64,000 nt of DNA from Caballeronia concitans (GCF_001544615.1 NZ_FCNV02000003.1:248001-312000), one strand, 5' to 3'. Positions 27,516 to 37,177 are shown, numbered from the stretch's first letter. Notes: generated from the sequence alone by a model not told the origin. Program-made: numbers and translations.

Positions 27516-28943
27516 TCAGTAACCCGCTGCGCTCGGCATCGCGGGCGGCTTCGCGGATCGCTCTGCGTAGCACTTCCTGTCGGCATCTTCCAGCGCCGTG
27601 CGCAAGCCTTCCTCCACGACCGGGTGATAGAACGGCAGCTTCAGCATGTCGTCGAGCGTCAGTTCCAGTTGAACGGCCCACGCGAGCAGATGCCCGAGAT
27701 GTTCCATTGCCGGACCGCAGCCTTGCGCGCCGCGCAGCGTGCCGGTCTTCGCGTCGGCATAGACGTGAAGCAGGCCCCGATTTTGGCGCATCACGCGGCT
27801 TCTGCCCTGTGTCTCGAACGACGCCTCGCCGGTCACGGTCATCTGCTTTTCGAGTTCGTCATACGAAGCGCCGACGATCGCCACCTGCGGCTCGCAGAAC
27901 ACGATCGAGAAGGGCACCTTGCGCTCGACCGCCTGCACGTCCGGGAAGCGCGCGGCGTTGTCGCCGGCGAGCTTGCCTTCGTCGGCGGCGTCGTGGAGCC
28001 ACGGGCGCGTGCCGTCGCAATCGCCCGCGATGAAAATCGAACTTTTGCCGCACTGCATCGTGGTTTCGTCGAAAAGCGGCACGCCCTTGTCGTTCAGTTC
28101 GATGCCCGCGCGATCCAGCGCCAGCGGCTTCAAATCCGGCGCGCGGCCGGTCGCGGCAAGCACGAGGTCGAAACGCTCGATGCGCTTCTCGCCGTCGCGC
28201 GAGGTAAAGCGCAGCGTCGGCTGGCCGTTTTCGAGCGACATGCCGTCGATATGCGCGTCGGGATCGAAATAGAACTCGCTGGCGAGCGCGGCGGCGAGCG
28301 CATCGCGCACGGGTGTATCGGACAACGCGGCGACGCTGCCGCCCTTGCCGAACATGAACACATCGACCGACAGCCGCGAGAGCGCCTGTCCCAATTCGAG
28401 CGCGAGCGGTCCCGCGCCGAACACGGCAATGCGCTTCGGCAGCGCACGCAATTCGAAGAGATCGTCGCTCGTGATCAGCTTGTCGCCGAACACTTTCAGC
28501 TCGTCGGGCACCACGGACGATGCGCCCGTCGCAATGACCACGCTTTTCGCTTCCACGCGCGTGTCGTGGCCGATCATCAAACGCTGCGGCGATTCGAAGC
28601 GCGCCTCGCCGCGAAGGATCGCGCCTTCGGGAAACGCCTCCGTTTCCTCGATGACGCCGGCCACGAAGTGATCGCGCTCGCGCCGCACGTAGTCCATCAC
28701 GCGGGCGGAGTCGGCCGCTAGCGCCTCGCCGCCTTCGATGCCGCGCGGCCCGAGCGCGCGTGCATCATGTAGCCCGTTGGCGGCGGCGATCAGCAGCTTC
28801 GACGGCATGCAGCCGACGCGCGCGCACGTCGTTCCGAGTTCGCCGCCTTCGATGAGCACGGCGTTCGCGCCCGCATCGCGCGCCGCCCGGAACGCGGCCA
28901 TGCCGGCGGTGCCCGCGCCGATCACGGCGACATCGACTTCCAT
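27516..28943 (-). CDS. Dihydrolipoamide-dehydrogenase-like flavoprotein disulfide reductase
   Basis: The 475-residue FAD/NAD(P) enzyme has the N-terminal FAD motif VIGAGTAGMAAF (7-18), the redox pair C40/C45 in TTCARVGCMPSK, the NAD(P) motif FGAGPLALELGQAL, the second FAD motif FIAGDCDG and the C-terminal dimer/catalytic histidine in FYHPVVEEGL. The family normally reads GGTCxNxGCxPSK and HPTxSE, so both signature sites vary. No 2-oxo-acid dehydrogenase genes are near. It may act on another disulfide or as a diaphorase. The ATG at 28943 is chosen over a TTG three codons upstream. Confidence 0.8.
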   Translation of the reverse strand: MEVDVAVIGAGTAGMAAFRAARDAGANAVLIEGGELGTTCARVGCMPSKLLIAAANGLHDARALGPRGIEGGEALAADSARVMDYVRRERDHFVAGVIEETEAFPEGAILRGEARFESPQRLMIGHDTRVEAKSVVIATGASSVVPDELKVFGDKLITSDDLFELRALPKRIAVFGAGPLALELGQALSRLSVDVFMFGKGGSVAALSDTPVRDALAAALASEFYFDPDAHIDGMSLENGQPTLRFTSRDGEKRIERFDLVLAATGRAPDLKPLALDRAGIELNDKGVPLFDETTMQCGKSSIFIAGDCDGTRPWLHDAADEGKLAGDNAARFPDVQAVERKVPFSIVFCEPQVAIVGASYDELEKQMTVTGEASFETQGRSRVMRQNRGLLHVYADAKTGTLRGAQGCGPAMEHLGHLLAWAVQLELTLDDMLKLPFYHPVVEEGLRTALEDADRKCYAERSAKPPAMPSAAGY

Positions 28944-28981
28944 TGTTTTCAAATTCGCCCCCGTTATCGTTGTGCTGCTGT

Positions 28982-29782
28982 TCAGCCGTTGCCGGCGAAC
29001 GCGGGATAAAGCGTCATGCCGCCATCGACGAAAAGCGTGGTGCCGACCACGTAATCGCTATCATCCGACGCGAGCCACACGGCCGCCCGCCCGATGTCGT
29101 CCACTTCGCCGATGCGTCCGTACGGCACGAGCGTCAGCAGGCGGTCCATCGCTTCTTTCGACGCCCACGCGGCTTCATTGATCGGCGTGCGGATCGCGCC
29201 GGGCGCGATCGAGTTGACGCGGATGCGCTGCGGCGCGACTTCCTGCGCGAGCGATTTCATCATCATCTGAATGCCGCCCTTCGACGCCGCGTAGTTCACG
29301 TGTCCCGCCCACGGAATGACTTCGTGCACGGAACTCATGCAGATGATCTTGCCCAGCGCCTTCGAGACCGGACTCGGCCCGCGCCGCTGGAACTCGCGCA
29401 CCGCGCGCTGCGCCGTGAGAAATTGGCCCGTGAGATTCGTTTCGATCACCTTCCGCCAGTCGGCGAGCGACATCTCGGCGAACGCCGCGTCCTGCTGCAA
29501 CCCCGAATTGGCGACGACGATATCGACCGTGCCGAAGCGCTTGACGACGGCATCGAACATGGCGTCCACGTCGTTTTCGTCGGAGACGTCCGCGCCGACC
29601 GGAAGAGCTTCGCCGCCGAGCGACGCGATTTCATCGGCGAGCTTTTCAGCCGGCTCCGCGTGCGAGTGATAGTTGATGGCGACGTGCGCGCCCGCCTCGG
29701 CGAGCGCCTTCGCGACACCCGCGCCGATTCCCGAACTCGCGCCCGTCACGAGCGCGATCTGGCCTGCGAGAGCTTTTTGCAT
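28982..29782 (-). CDS. Short-chain dehydrogenase/reductase (glucose-1-dehydrogenase-like)
   Basis: The 266-residue NAD(P)-dependent oxidoreductase has the Rossmann motif TGASSGIGAGVA (residues 14-25), the NSG motif (VVANSG), the catalytic serine in MSSVHE and the YAASKGG motif (catalytic Tyr and Lys). C-terminal GTTLFVDGGMTLYP is typical of the glucose/ribitol dehydrogenase group. The substrate is unknown. It lies between glgA and the flavoprotein gene on the same strand, 38 bp before the flavoprotein start, so co-transcription is likely. Confidence 0.85.
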   Translation of the reverse strand: MQKALAGQIALVTGASSGIGAGVAKALAEAGAHVAINYHSHAEPAEKLADEIASLGGEALPVGADVSDENDVDAMFDAVVKRFGTVDIVVANSGLQQDAAFAEMSLADWRKVIETNLTGQFLTAQRAVREFQRRGPSPVSKALGKIICMSSVHEVIPWAGHVNYAASKGGIQMMMKSLAQEVAPQRIRVNSIAPGAIRTPINEAAWASKEAMDRLLTLVPYGRIGEVDDIGRAAVWLASDDSDYVVGTTLFVDGGMTLYPAFAGNG

Positions 29783-29836
29783 GACTGTTCCCGGGGTCGT
29801 GTGAATCTCCCCGGGCGAGCAAGTGACGCGCCCGGC

Positions 29837-31300
29837 TCAGGGTGCGAGCAGCCCCTGATACACCTCCGCGTACCGCAGCGCCGCCGTTTCCCAGCCGAAG
29901 CTCTGACACATCGCGCGCTTGACGACGGCCTTCCATTCGGTGCGGCGTCCCTTGAGCGCGAACGCCCGGCGGATGGCCGCGACGATGCTCGCGCGGTCGA
30001 AGTTCTCGAACACGAAGCCGGTCGCGAGTCCTTCCGCGAGATTTTCGAGCGAGCAATCGACGACGGTATCGGCCAGTCCGCCCACGCAATGCACCAGCGG
30101 CAACGCGCCATAGGCGAGCGCGTACAGCTGCGTGAGTCCGCACGGCTCGAAGCGCGACGGCACCATGACCACGTCGCTGCCCGCGATGATCGAGTGCGAC
30201 AGCGTTTCGTCGAAACCGAGCACCACCGCGACCGCGCCCGGATGCGCCGCCGCCGCGTTCTTCATGCCGGTTTCGAGCGCCGGGTCGCCGGTGCCGAGCA
30301 CGACGAGCTGTCCGCCGCGCTGCACGATATCCGGCACTGCCGAAAGCAGCAGGTCGAGCCCTTTCTGCTCAGTCAGACGGCTGACGACGCCGAAGAGCAG
30401 GGCGTCGTCGTCGCGCGCGAGGCCCACGCGTTCTTGCAGCGCGGTCTTGCACTTGCTCTTGCCGGACGGCTTCGCGGCCGTGTAGCGCGACGCGATGGCG
30501 TCGTCGATCGTCGGGCTCCAGATCGTATAGTCGACGCCGTTCAGAATGCCGCTGATGTCGTGCGTGCGCGTCTGCAAGAGGCCGTGCAGTCCCGCGCCGT
30601 GCGCCTGCGTCTGAATCTCGCGGGCGTAGGTCGGGCTGACCGTGGTGATGCGGTCCGCGTAGAAGAGGCCCGCCTTCAGGAAGGAAACGTGGCCGTAGAA
30701 CTCGAGGCCATCGACGGCGTAGAAGTCGCCGGGCAACTGCAGCACGCCGAATTCGGACGCCGGGAACACGCCCTGATACGCGAGGTTGTGCACGGTCATC
30801 ACGCTCGCCACGCGAGCCGCGCCGCCGCGTTCGAACGCGCGCAAATAGGCGGGCGCGAGGCCCGCGTGCCAGTCGTGCGCGTGGACGATGTGCGGCTTCC
30901 ACGCGGGATCGGCGCCGGTTGCGATGCGCGCCGCGCTCCAGCCGAGCAGCGCGAAGCGGCGATCGTTATCCGCATACGGGCGATGCGCGGCATCGAGATA
31001 AGGATTGCCGGGGCGGTCGTAAAACGCATCCGCGCGCACGACGTACACCACGACGCCATGCGGCTTCAGCACGCCGCGTTCGAGCCGCACTTGCCCCGCG
31101 CCGAAGGCCGCGCCCAGATCGGCGACCGGCTCCAGATCGGACAGGCCCGCGAGCACGGCCGGAAAGCCCGGCAGCACCACGCGCACATCCATGCCCAATT
31201 GCGATTGCGCGGGCGGCAACGCGCCGGCGACATCGGCGAGGCCGCCGGTTTTCAACAGCGGAAACATTTCTGCTGCGACGTGCAGCACGCAAAGGGTCAT
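29837..31300 (-). CDS. glgA: Glycogen synthase (ADP-glucose type, GT5)
   Basis: The 487-residue enzyme extends alpha-1,4-glucan from ADP-glucose. The diagnostic KTGGLADV motif is at residues 17-24, followed by HAHDWHAGLAPAYL, VHNLAYQG and the C-terminal GT-B motif SRFEPCGLTQLYALAYGALP. The length is normal. It lies 96 bp downstream of glgC, which makes its sugar nucleotide, so the two form the glycogen synthesis pair here; glgB, glgX and glgP are not in the window. Confidence 0.93.
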   Translation of the reverse strand: MTLCVLHVAAEMFPLLKTGGLADVAGALPPAQSQLGMDVRVVLPGFPAVLAGLSDLEPVADLGAAFGAGQVRLERGVLKPHGVVVYVVRADAFYDRPGNPYLDAAHRPYADNDRRFALLGWSAARIATGADPAWKPHIVHAHDWHAGLAPAYLRAFERGGAARVASVMTVHNLAYQGVFPASEFGVLQLPGDFYAVDGLEFYGHVSFLKAGLFYADRITTVSPTYAREIQTQAHGAGLHGLLQTRTHDISGILNGVDYTIWSPTIDDAIASRYTAAKPSGKSKCKTALQERVGLARDDDALLFGVVSRLTEQKGLDLLLSAVPDIVQRGGQLVVLGTGDPALETGMKNAAAAHPGAVAVVLGFDETLSHSIIAGSDVVMVPSRFEPCGLTQLYALAYGALPLVHCVGGLADTVVDCSLENLAEGLATGFVFENFDRASIVAAIRRAFALKGRRTEWKAVVKRAMCQSFGWETAALRYAEVYQGLLAP

Positions 31301-31396
31301 CGGCGCTCCAGGGACACATTGAGGATCAGCCGGAACCGACGATCGAGCGTCGTGCTCCGGCCATGTACGACGTTGCGGCCACGCAGCTTGCGATGG

Positions 31397-32671
31397 CTAA
31401 CGCTGCGCGAGCCTCGCGAGCGCCTCGCGCGTGACCAGCGTGACGCCCGATTCGGTGCGGAAGAAGCGCGCGGCGTCGTCGTCCGGATCCTCGCCGATCA
31501 CGAGCCCTTCCGGTATCGTGCACCCGCGATCGACCACGACGCGCTGCAATCGGCAACTCGGCCCGACCGTCACCTGCGGCAACAGGACCGCCTCGTTGAG
31601 GTTGCAGAACGAATGCACGCGCACCGCCGACGAAAACACCGACTTCGATACCTGCGATCCCGATATCACGCAGCCGCCGCACACGAGCAGATTCGTGATC
31701 GCGCCTTGCTGGCCGTTCAGGTCGCGCACGAACTTGCCCGGCGGCAACTGTTCCTGGTTGGTCCAGATCGGCCAGTTGCGGTCATACAAATCGAGTTGCG
31801 GGATGGTCGAGGCGAGATCGAGATTTGCCGCCCAGTAGGCGTCGACGGTGCCGACATCGCGCCAATACGCGGGTGCGTTTGGATCGGCGTCGGACGTCAC
31901 GCAAGACATGCTGAACGGATGCGCGATCGCGCGGCCGCTCGTCACCACGCGCGGAATGATGTCCTTGCCGAAATCGTGATCCGTGCTCGACGCCGCGATG
32001 TTTTCCTCGAGCAGGTGATACAGATACTTCGCGCTGAACACGTAGATGCCCATGCTCGCCAGCGCGATATCGGGCTTGCCGGGCATCGCGGGCGGATCGG
32101 CGGGCTTTTCGAGGAAGTCGGTGACGCGGCGGTTTTCGTCGACGTGCATCACGCCGAATGCGGTCGCTTCCATGCGCGGCACTTCGATGCAGCCGACCGT
32201 GCAGTCCGCGCCGCTTTCGACGTGATCCAGCACCATGCGCGTGTAGTCCATCTTGTAGACGTGATCGCCCGCCAGCACGATGATGAACTGCGGCGCGATC
32301 GACCGGATGATGTCGAGATTCTGGAACACGGCGTCGGCGGTGCCGCGATACCAGCTCGAATCGACGCGCTGCTGCGCCGGCCAGATATCGATGAACTCGT
32401 TGAACTCGCCGCGCAGGAAACCCCAGCCGCGCTGCAGATGGCGCAACAGCGAATGCGCCTTGTACTGCGTGACGACCGCGATACGGCGGATGCCTGAATT
32501 GAGGCAATTGGACAGCGCGAAATCGACGATGCGGTACTTGCCGCCAAAATGGACGGCGGGTTTCACGCGCTTGTCCGTGAGCGGCCCGAGACGCGTGCCG
32601 CGCCCGCCGGCAAGGACGATTGCGAGGGTCGACTTTTGCAAATCGGTGCGATTCTTAGACGGCGTCTCCAT
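31397..32671 (-). CDS. glgC: Glucose-1-phosphate adenylyltransferase
   Basis: The 424-residue enzyme makes ADP-glucose from glucose-1-phosphate and ATP, the committed step of glycogen synthesis. The nucleotidyltransferase motif [20 protein letters not shown] is at about residues 21-40, with [15 protein letters not shown] and a C-terminal left-handed beta-helix (allosteric) domain. AGGAG precedes the ATG at 32671. An upstream extension to 32905 is open but lacks family features. It is the first gene of the glgC-glgA unit. Confidence 0.93.
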   Translation of the reverse strand: METPSKNRTDLQKSTLAIVLAGGRGTRLGPLTDKRVKPAVHFGGKYRIVDFALSNCLNSGIRRIAVVTQYKAHSLLRHLQRGWGFLRGEFNEFIDIWPAQQRVDSSWYRGTADAVFQNLDIIRSIAPQFIIVLAGDHVYKMDYTRMVLDHVESGADCTVGCIEVPRMEATAFGVMHVDENRRVTDFLEKPADPPAMPGKPDIALASMGIYVFSAKYLYHLLEENIAASSTDHDFGKDIIPRVVTSGRAIAHPFSMSCVTSDADPNAPAYWRDVGTVDAYWAANLDLASTIPQLDLYDRNWPIWTNQEQLPPGKFVRDLNGQQGAITNLLVCGGCVISGSQVSKSVFSSAVRVHSFCNLNEAVLLPQVTVGPSCRLQRVVVDRGCTIPEGLVIGEDPDDDAARFFRTESGVTLVTREALARLAQR

Positions 32672-33113
32672 GTCAGCTCCTGATTTGACTTGCGTCTGTT
32701 GATGTCGTGTGAGTGGTGCGGGAGTCCTCGTGTGATGGCTGTGCGCGGGCGCCGGAAGCGAGCGCTTGCAGTCGTTGCCAGTCGTTGCATTATCCGGCGC
32801 GCATTCGGATTCGTGTACTGAAGTCGTTCGAATATTTATCGATGGCGCGCGCGACGGTTTCTCCGAAAGCGGCCGAGTGCATCGCATCCGCGACGCATGG
32901 AGCAAGCACCGTGCCCTCGCGCGTCGCGGCGTTGTTGCAGCCGCGCGACTGGCTGATTGCGTTGGCGCAATTTATAACGAGCGGGCCGTGCCGCATTACG
33001 TCGCGGCACGGCACAATACGAAGCACGTCCGCGGAGCAATTCCGCGGAGCACGTCTCGCTGTCGAGCCCGACAGTCATCCATCACCGCCCATGCCTCGCC
33101 CTGGAATCGCAAT
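32672..33113. other. 440-bp gap between divergent glgC and pdxY
   Basis: No gene is supported; promoters for both directions must lie here. A small dyad ATTGCG-TTGG-CGCAAT is at 32956-32971, followed by TTTATAACG, which could be a -10 element or operator for the rightward gene. A matching -35 at proper spacing was not found. Confidence 0.4.
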
Positions 33114-33995
33114 ATGAATAACGTCCTGAGTATCCAGTCGCACGTCGTCTTCGGGCATGCGGGCAATAGCGCGGCGGTGTTTCCCATGCGGCGGCTCGGC
33201 GTCAACGTGTGGCCGCTCAACACGGTGCAGTTTTCCAATCACACGCAATACGGCCGCTGGACCGGCAGCGTGTTCGATGCCGACGAGCTGCAAAGCGTGA
33301 TCGACGGCATCGGCGCGATCGGCGTGCTGGGCCGCTGCAACGCGGTGCTGTCGGGCTATCTCGGCGCGACGGAGCAAGGGCGCGCGGTCGTCGAAATCGT
33401 GAAGATGGTGAAGGCGGTGAATCCGCGTGCGCTGTATTTCTGCGATCCGGTCATGGGCATGACGGGCGGCTGCACGGTGGCGCCGGGCATCGAAGACTTC
33501 CTCGTCACGACCATGCCCGAAGTCGCCGACGCGATGATGCCCAACCACACCGAACTCGAAAAACTCGTCGGGCGCACTATCGAAACGGTGGAAGAAGCCG
33601 TCGATGCCTGCCGCGAAGTGATCGCGCGCGGGCCGCGCATCGTGCTCGTCAAGCATCTGCTGGATCGCAACAGTCGCGCCGATACGTTCAACATGCTCGC
33701 CGTCAGCCCGAGCGAAGCGTGGTTCGTGCAGCGTCCGTTGTATCCGTTCGCGCGCCAGCCGGTCGGCGTCGGCGACCTGACGAGCGCGGTGTTCGTCGCG
33801 CGCACGCTGCTCGGCGATTCGCTGCGCAACGCGCTCGAACATACGCTCGCGGCAGTCAACGCGGTCGTGAAGGCGACGTACGACGCGGGCCGCTACGAAC
33901 TGGAGATCGTGGCTTCGCAGGACGAAATAGCGAAGCCGACGGACCGTTTCCCCGCCATCCGCGTGACGGGCGGCGAGATCGTGCGGCGTGGCTAG
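33114..33995 (+). CDS. pdxY: Pyridoxal kinase
   Basis: The 293-residue kinase phosphorylates pyridoxal to pyridoxal 5'-phosphate (vitamin B6 salvage). It begins [28 protein letters not shown], typical of PdxY/PdxK, and has YFCDPVMGM (about 112-120), the [10 protein letters not shown] block and the ATP/anion-hole motif [14 protein letters not shown] near residues 218-231. The catalytic Asp normally seen in GxGD is D225. The start at 33114 gives the family N-terminus. The gene is monocistronic. Confidence 0.92.
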   Translation: MNNVLSIQSHVVFGHAGNSAAVFPMRRLGVNVWPLNTVQFSNHTQYGRWTGSVFDADELQSVIDGIGAIGVLGRCNAVLSGYLGATEQGRAVVEIVKMVKAVNPRALYFCDPVMGMTGGCTVAPGIEDFLVTTMPEVADAMMPNHTELEKLVGRTIETVEEAVDACREVIARGPRIVLVKHLLDRNSRADTFNMLAVSPSEAWFVQRPLYPFARQPVGVGDLTSAVFVARTLLGDSLRNALEHTLAAVNAVVKATYDAGRYELEIVASQDEIAKPTDRFPAIRVTGGEIVRRG

Positions 33996-34009
33996 AACGT
34001 GCGCCAAAC

Positions 34010-34489
34010 TCAGGCGACCGCCGCGGCCGCCATCGCCTTGAAGTTCTCCGGCGTGGCGAAGGCAAGGTACTGAGCCTGCATCTCGGGCGTGAGGAATTCG
34101 AGCATCGTCGAATTCTCGACCCAGAACTCGATCACATCGAAGAAATCGTTGCCGCGCGTGCATTGCACCGCGCGCCATCCTTCGCGCTCGCCGATTGCCA
34201 GCACTTGCGCCGCGCTCAGCTTCGTCGCGATCGCCATATGGAACGCGCTGTATTGCGGGCGCTCGATCGACCCCGCGCCATAACTCACGCTCGTCTCGTG
34301 ACCGCCGCCCGGCGTGATCACGCGATCGCCCGGATAGACCTCGATGATGGTGCCGCGATCGTCGCCCGCGACGGCCATCCATGCATCGGGGAAAGGCGAG
34401 AAGGGCGCGGCGAAGCCGTCCCACAGTTCGGCGAGCACGTGCGCGACGTGCTTCGGATCGCGGGCAGGGATGGACGCGTGGAAGATCAT
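34010..34489 (-). CDS. Conserved-type protein of unknown function
   Basis: This 159-residue cytoplasmic protein begins MIFHASIPARDPKHVAHVLAELW, a start reminiscent of single-domain vicinal-oxygen-chelate or related small-molecule-binding proteins. It has alternating strands and helices (WMAVAGDDRGTIIEVYPGD, QYSAFHMAIATKLS, VIEFWVENSTMLEFLTPE). I do not recognise a specific family. A longer frame to 34531 exists, but similarity to a natural N-terminus begins at 34489. It converges with pdxY, separated by 14 bp. Confidence 0.55.
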   Translation of the reverse strand: MIFHASIPARDPKHVAHVLAELWDGFAAPFSPFPDAWMAVAGDDRGTIIEVYPGDRVITPGGGHETSVSYGAGSIERPQYSAFHMAIATKLSAAQVLAIGEREGWRAVQCTRGNDFFDVIEFWVENSTMLEFLTPEMQAQYLAFATPENFKAMAAAAVA

Positions 34490-35050
34490 GACGAGCGCTC
34501 CGGTCGGGAATGTGGAGACTGCGCCGGGCATGCTTTCATGTTGCTGTCGGCGCTGTCAATTAGCACTTGCCGAAGAATTGCGGATTAATACTTTGTTTTG
34601 TCTTCCGGTGAGTTTTAATCTGAACATATGAACGATTAATACGCGATTAATCGGATTCTCGTTGAAATACCGCGACAGTTCCACTTGCGATGACGAAGCT
34701 GTAACGTTACGCTTCGCTCACCGGCGATTTACCCGCCGTAACGCGTATCACGTTAATTATCGTTTAGTCGAGATTAACCGCGCCCCGCGAGGGCGTTGTC
34801 CCGTGGCCTTCGGCGTGTATCGGATAAATCGACCGCATGCCAACGCCATACACGGCAAAACTTGCGTGCATTAGACCCGCGCCCGGAGCGAAACGAATCG
34901 TTTCGTCTGTCTTATGTCGTTTCTCGGGTTTTGCCAGTGTGCTCGATTCACGCAGACAAGGCATGCATGCGCATGCCGTCTAATGCGTCGTGCGTTTAAA
35001 AAGCGCGCTTCGCGAGAAGAGTTTCATTAACGAAAAAGCGGAGTTGAGAC
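34490..35050. other. 560-bp AT-richer gap with a 17-bp palindrome
   Basis: No gene is supported. The region has clearly lower GC than its surroundings and separates two divergent genes. It contains CGAAACGA-A-TCGTTTCG (34889-34905), an 8-bp-arm palindrome about 150 bp before the lipoprotein start, which looks like a regulator-binding dyad. Confidence 0.5.
34889..34905. promoter_or_regulatory. Palindrome CGAAACGA-A-TCGTTTCG, candidate operator
   Basis: A perfect 8-bp inverted repeat around one base, in the promoter-bearing gap upstream of the duplicated-domain lipoprotein. The regulator is unknown; no regulator gene is adjacent. Confidence 0.4.
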
Positions 35051-36283
35051 ATGAAAGAAGGAAAGTATGCCTATTGGATGAGCGCAATCGCTTCGGCGGC
35101 TGCGCTCGCCGTGCTCGCCGGTTGCGGCGGCGGCGGAAGCGGTTCGAATAGCGGCACGACCTCGTCGAGCGCGCCGGCAACGGGCGCAAGCTCGCCGACC
35201 ACTGCCGGTTCGCCTACCGGCGCCAGCACGCCCGCGGCGAACACCACGCCGACGCTCGCCGCCGCGACGCCCGTCATCGACGGCACCACGCTCGGCGCCG
35301 CGCAATGGCCCGCCGGCTCGCCCTCGGGCGGCACGGGCCAGGCCGTGGGCGCGCTCACTTGCGCACCGGCAGGCGCTTCGTACACGTACTCGCATCTTTC
35401 CATCTACCAGAACGGCAAGCTGCTCGCGCTGCCGGCAAACATCGGCACGGTGGATTCGAGCCTCGCCGTGCAGAAGGGATGCGTCTATCCCGTCCATACC
35501 GACGATTCCAGCGGCAAGATCCGCATCGACGCGAGCACGAACACGCAGTACACGCTCGGCCAGTTCTTCTCCGTGTGGGGGCAGCCGCTCTCGTCGACGA
35601 ACGTCGCGGGCATCACGGGACCGGTCACGGCATGGGTGAACACGGGCGGCACGCTCACGCAATACACCGGCGATCTGTCGAGCCTCGTGCTGCCGCGCAA
35701 CGGTGAAGTGACGCTGGAAGTCGGCACGCCGCTCGCGCAGATTCCGACGTACACGTGGACCGATCCGCCTCCGTTCAACACCACGCCCACCGTACTGACG
35801 TACGGCGGCGTCGTCGGCGCCTCGGCCTGGCCGGACGGCGCGACCGCGACGGGCGGCAGCGGGGCGCCGGTCGATGGCGTGGTCTGCGCGGCAGGCATGA
35901 CGGAGACGTTCCACGTGCACTCGCATCTGGCGATCTTCAACAACGGGCAACAGCTCGCGCTGCCGAAGAGCATCGGCCTGCCGGGGTCGTGCAACTATGA
36001 GCTGCACACGCACGACAACACCGGCATCATCCACATCGAAACGCCGAACGACAAGCGCTTCACGCTCGGTCAGTTCTTCGATATCTGGGGTGAGACGCTG
36101 ACCACCACGAATGTCGCGGGCTTCCAGGGCAATGTGGTCGTCTACATCAACGACAACGGCGATGTGCGCCGCTACATGGGCGATCCGCGCGATATCACGC
36201 TGAATTCGCTGCGCGATATCACCTTGCAGATCGGCACGCCGGTGACGTCGCTGCCGACGTACTCGTGGTACGAGCCGCAATAA
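35051..36283 (+). CDS. Secreted lipoprotein with two tandem copies of an unknown Cys/His domain
   Basis: The 410-residue product has a lipoprotein signal (LAVLAGC, lipidated Cys25), a Ser/Thr/Pro/Gly-rich linker (26-74) and two homologous domains, about 75-236 and 252-406. Shared blocks include SHLSIYQNGKLLALP / SHLAIFNNGQQLALP, YTLGQFFSVWG / FTLGQFFDIWG and STNVAGITG / TTNVAGFQG. Each copy has a Cys pair (104/144; 279/314). The second copy has many more histidines (HVHSH at 288-292, HTHD at 319-322) than the first (H115, H149), suggesting a metal site retained in one copy. It should sit on the outer membrane. I do not recognise the family. A GGAG box precedes the ATG. Confidence 0.7.
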   Translation: MKEGKYAYWMSAIASAAALAVLAGCGGGGSGSNSGTTSSSAPATGASSPTTAGSPTGASTPAANTTPTLAAATPVIDGTTLGAAQWPAGSPSGGTGQAVGALTCAPAGASYTYSHLSIYQNGKLLALPANIGTVDSSLAVQKGCVYPVHTDDSSGKIRIDASTNTQYTLGQFFSVWGQPLSSTNVAGITGPVTAWVNTGGTLTQYTGDLSSLVLPRNGEVTLEVGTPLAQIPTYTWTDPPPFNTTPTVLTYGGVVGASAWPDGATATGGSGAPVDGVVCAAGMTETFHVHSHLAIFNNGQQLALPKSIGLPGSCNYELHTHDNTGIIHIETPNDKRFTLGQFFDIWGETLTTTNVAGFQGNVVVYINDNGDVRRYMGDPRDITLNSLRDITLQIGTPVTSLPTYSWYEPQ

Positions 36284-36311
36284 GCCACGCGTCGTAGTCG
36301 ATGCCGCAACG

Positions 36312-36342
36312 AAGCCGCCGTTTCCGAACGGCGGCTTTTTCT
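36312..36342 (+). terminator. Strong intrinsic terminator of the duplicated-domain lipoprotein gene
   Basis: AAGCCGCCGTT (36312-36322) pairs with AACGGCGGCTT (36327-36337) around a 4-nt loop and is followed by a T-rich run, 28 bp after the stop codon. Confidence 0.85.
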
Positions 36343-36348
36343 TTGCGC

Positions 36349-36375
36349 AAAAAAAAAGCCGCCCGGGAAGGCGGC
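36349..36375 (-). terminator. Leftward intrinsic terminator
   Basis: On the minus strand GCCGCC-TTCCCG-GGCGGC is followed by nine T residues. It lies 235 bp beyond the stop of the leftward small lipoprotein gene and back-to-back with the rightward terminator, so convergent transcription is separated here. Confidence 0.7.
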
Positions 36376-36609
36376 GAGAGCGCGTCTGTTGCGAGACTGT
36401 CCCGGTCGGGGAACGGACGCGTGAGGAGACAACCGGATGCGAGTCAGTATGGCAAACGCGTTGATCCGGCTCAATCGTCTGTTTGAAGCAGTGCGTTTCG
36501 TTTCGGCCCGATTATGCCGATGGCTGGATACGTCGCCGCATAGGCGCGTGACGCATGAGATGCATCCACAAAACGCCGGTCCTGACCGTTGCGCTTTCGT
36601 CGGCAAGAC

Positions 36610-37080
36610 TCAGCATTCGTTCGATGCCACGAGCCGCGGATAACCCGGCTGCGTCGAATCGATCGTCGTCACGCACGCGCCGTCCGGCAGATCCAGCGTG
36701 CTGTCGATGTCGCGCCTGGCGCCGTCGCGCATCTGAACGCTGTAGCGATAGACCCGTGCCGTCTGTTCCGGGCTCTTTTCGAAGAGGCTCGTGAGATCGA
36801 AGCTCAGCCCCGCGCCGGCCCCGACGCCGCTCCATCCGCCACCGCCGCCGCCGATACCGCCCGCACCCACGCCGACTGTCGGCCCGGACGAGGCAGGCGC
36901 GCCGGCCACGACCGTCGTCAGATATTGCTTGCCGACGACGCGCCCGTTGGCAAACGCGGCATCGGACGGTATAGCGGCCGATGCGCCCGGCCCGCTCGCG
37001 CACGCCGCGAGCAACGTGAGCGCGGCAGCCGCGACGCCCGCCCGCGCCGCGCGTTTGAAGATGCGTTGGTTGGAATTCAT
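36610..37080 (-). CDS. Small glycine-rich lipoprotein of unknown function
   Basis: The 156-residue product has a basic N-terminus and lipoprotein signal (AAAALTLLAAC, lipidated cysteine at about residue 27), a glycine-rich middle (GAGGIGGGGGGWSGVGAGAG) and a C-terminal part with two cysteines (GACVTTID and the final NEC). The central segment (GRVVGKQYLTTVVAG) resembles glycine-zipper outer-membrane lipoproteins. The function is unknown. The start at 37080 has only a weak ribosome site. Confidence 0.55.
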   Translation of the reverse strand: MNSNQRIFKRAARAGVAAAALTLLAACASGPGASAAIPSDAAFANGRVVGKQYLTTVVAGAPASSGPTVGVGAGGIGGGGGGWSGVGAGAGLSFDLTSLFEKSPEQTARVYRYSVQMRDGARRDIDSTLDLPDGACVTTIDSTQPGYPRLVASNEC

Positions 37081-37149
37081 GAGAGCTTCGTTGACCCGTG
37101 ATTGACCCTCGTTTCTTCTCGCGCCGGCGTGGGCGTCATGGCGTCGGAC

Positions 37150-37177
37150 AAAAAAATGCCGCCCGTGAAAGGGCGGC
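37150..37177 (-). terminator. Intrinsic terminator of the shikimate-dehydrogenase-like gene
   Basis: On the minus strand GCCGCCC (37177-37171) pairs with GGGCGGC (37164-37158), followed by ATTTTTTT, about 120 bp beyond the stop at 37300. Confidence 0.75.

Noticed and set aside
28943-32497. A 1184-residue open frame on the plus strand opposite the flavoprotein, SDR, glgA and glgC genes
   Set aside because: It is extremely rich in Arg/His/Ala and lies antisense to clearly recognised genes; GC-rich DNA leaves antisense frames open by chance.
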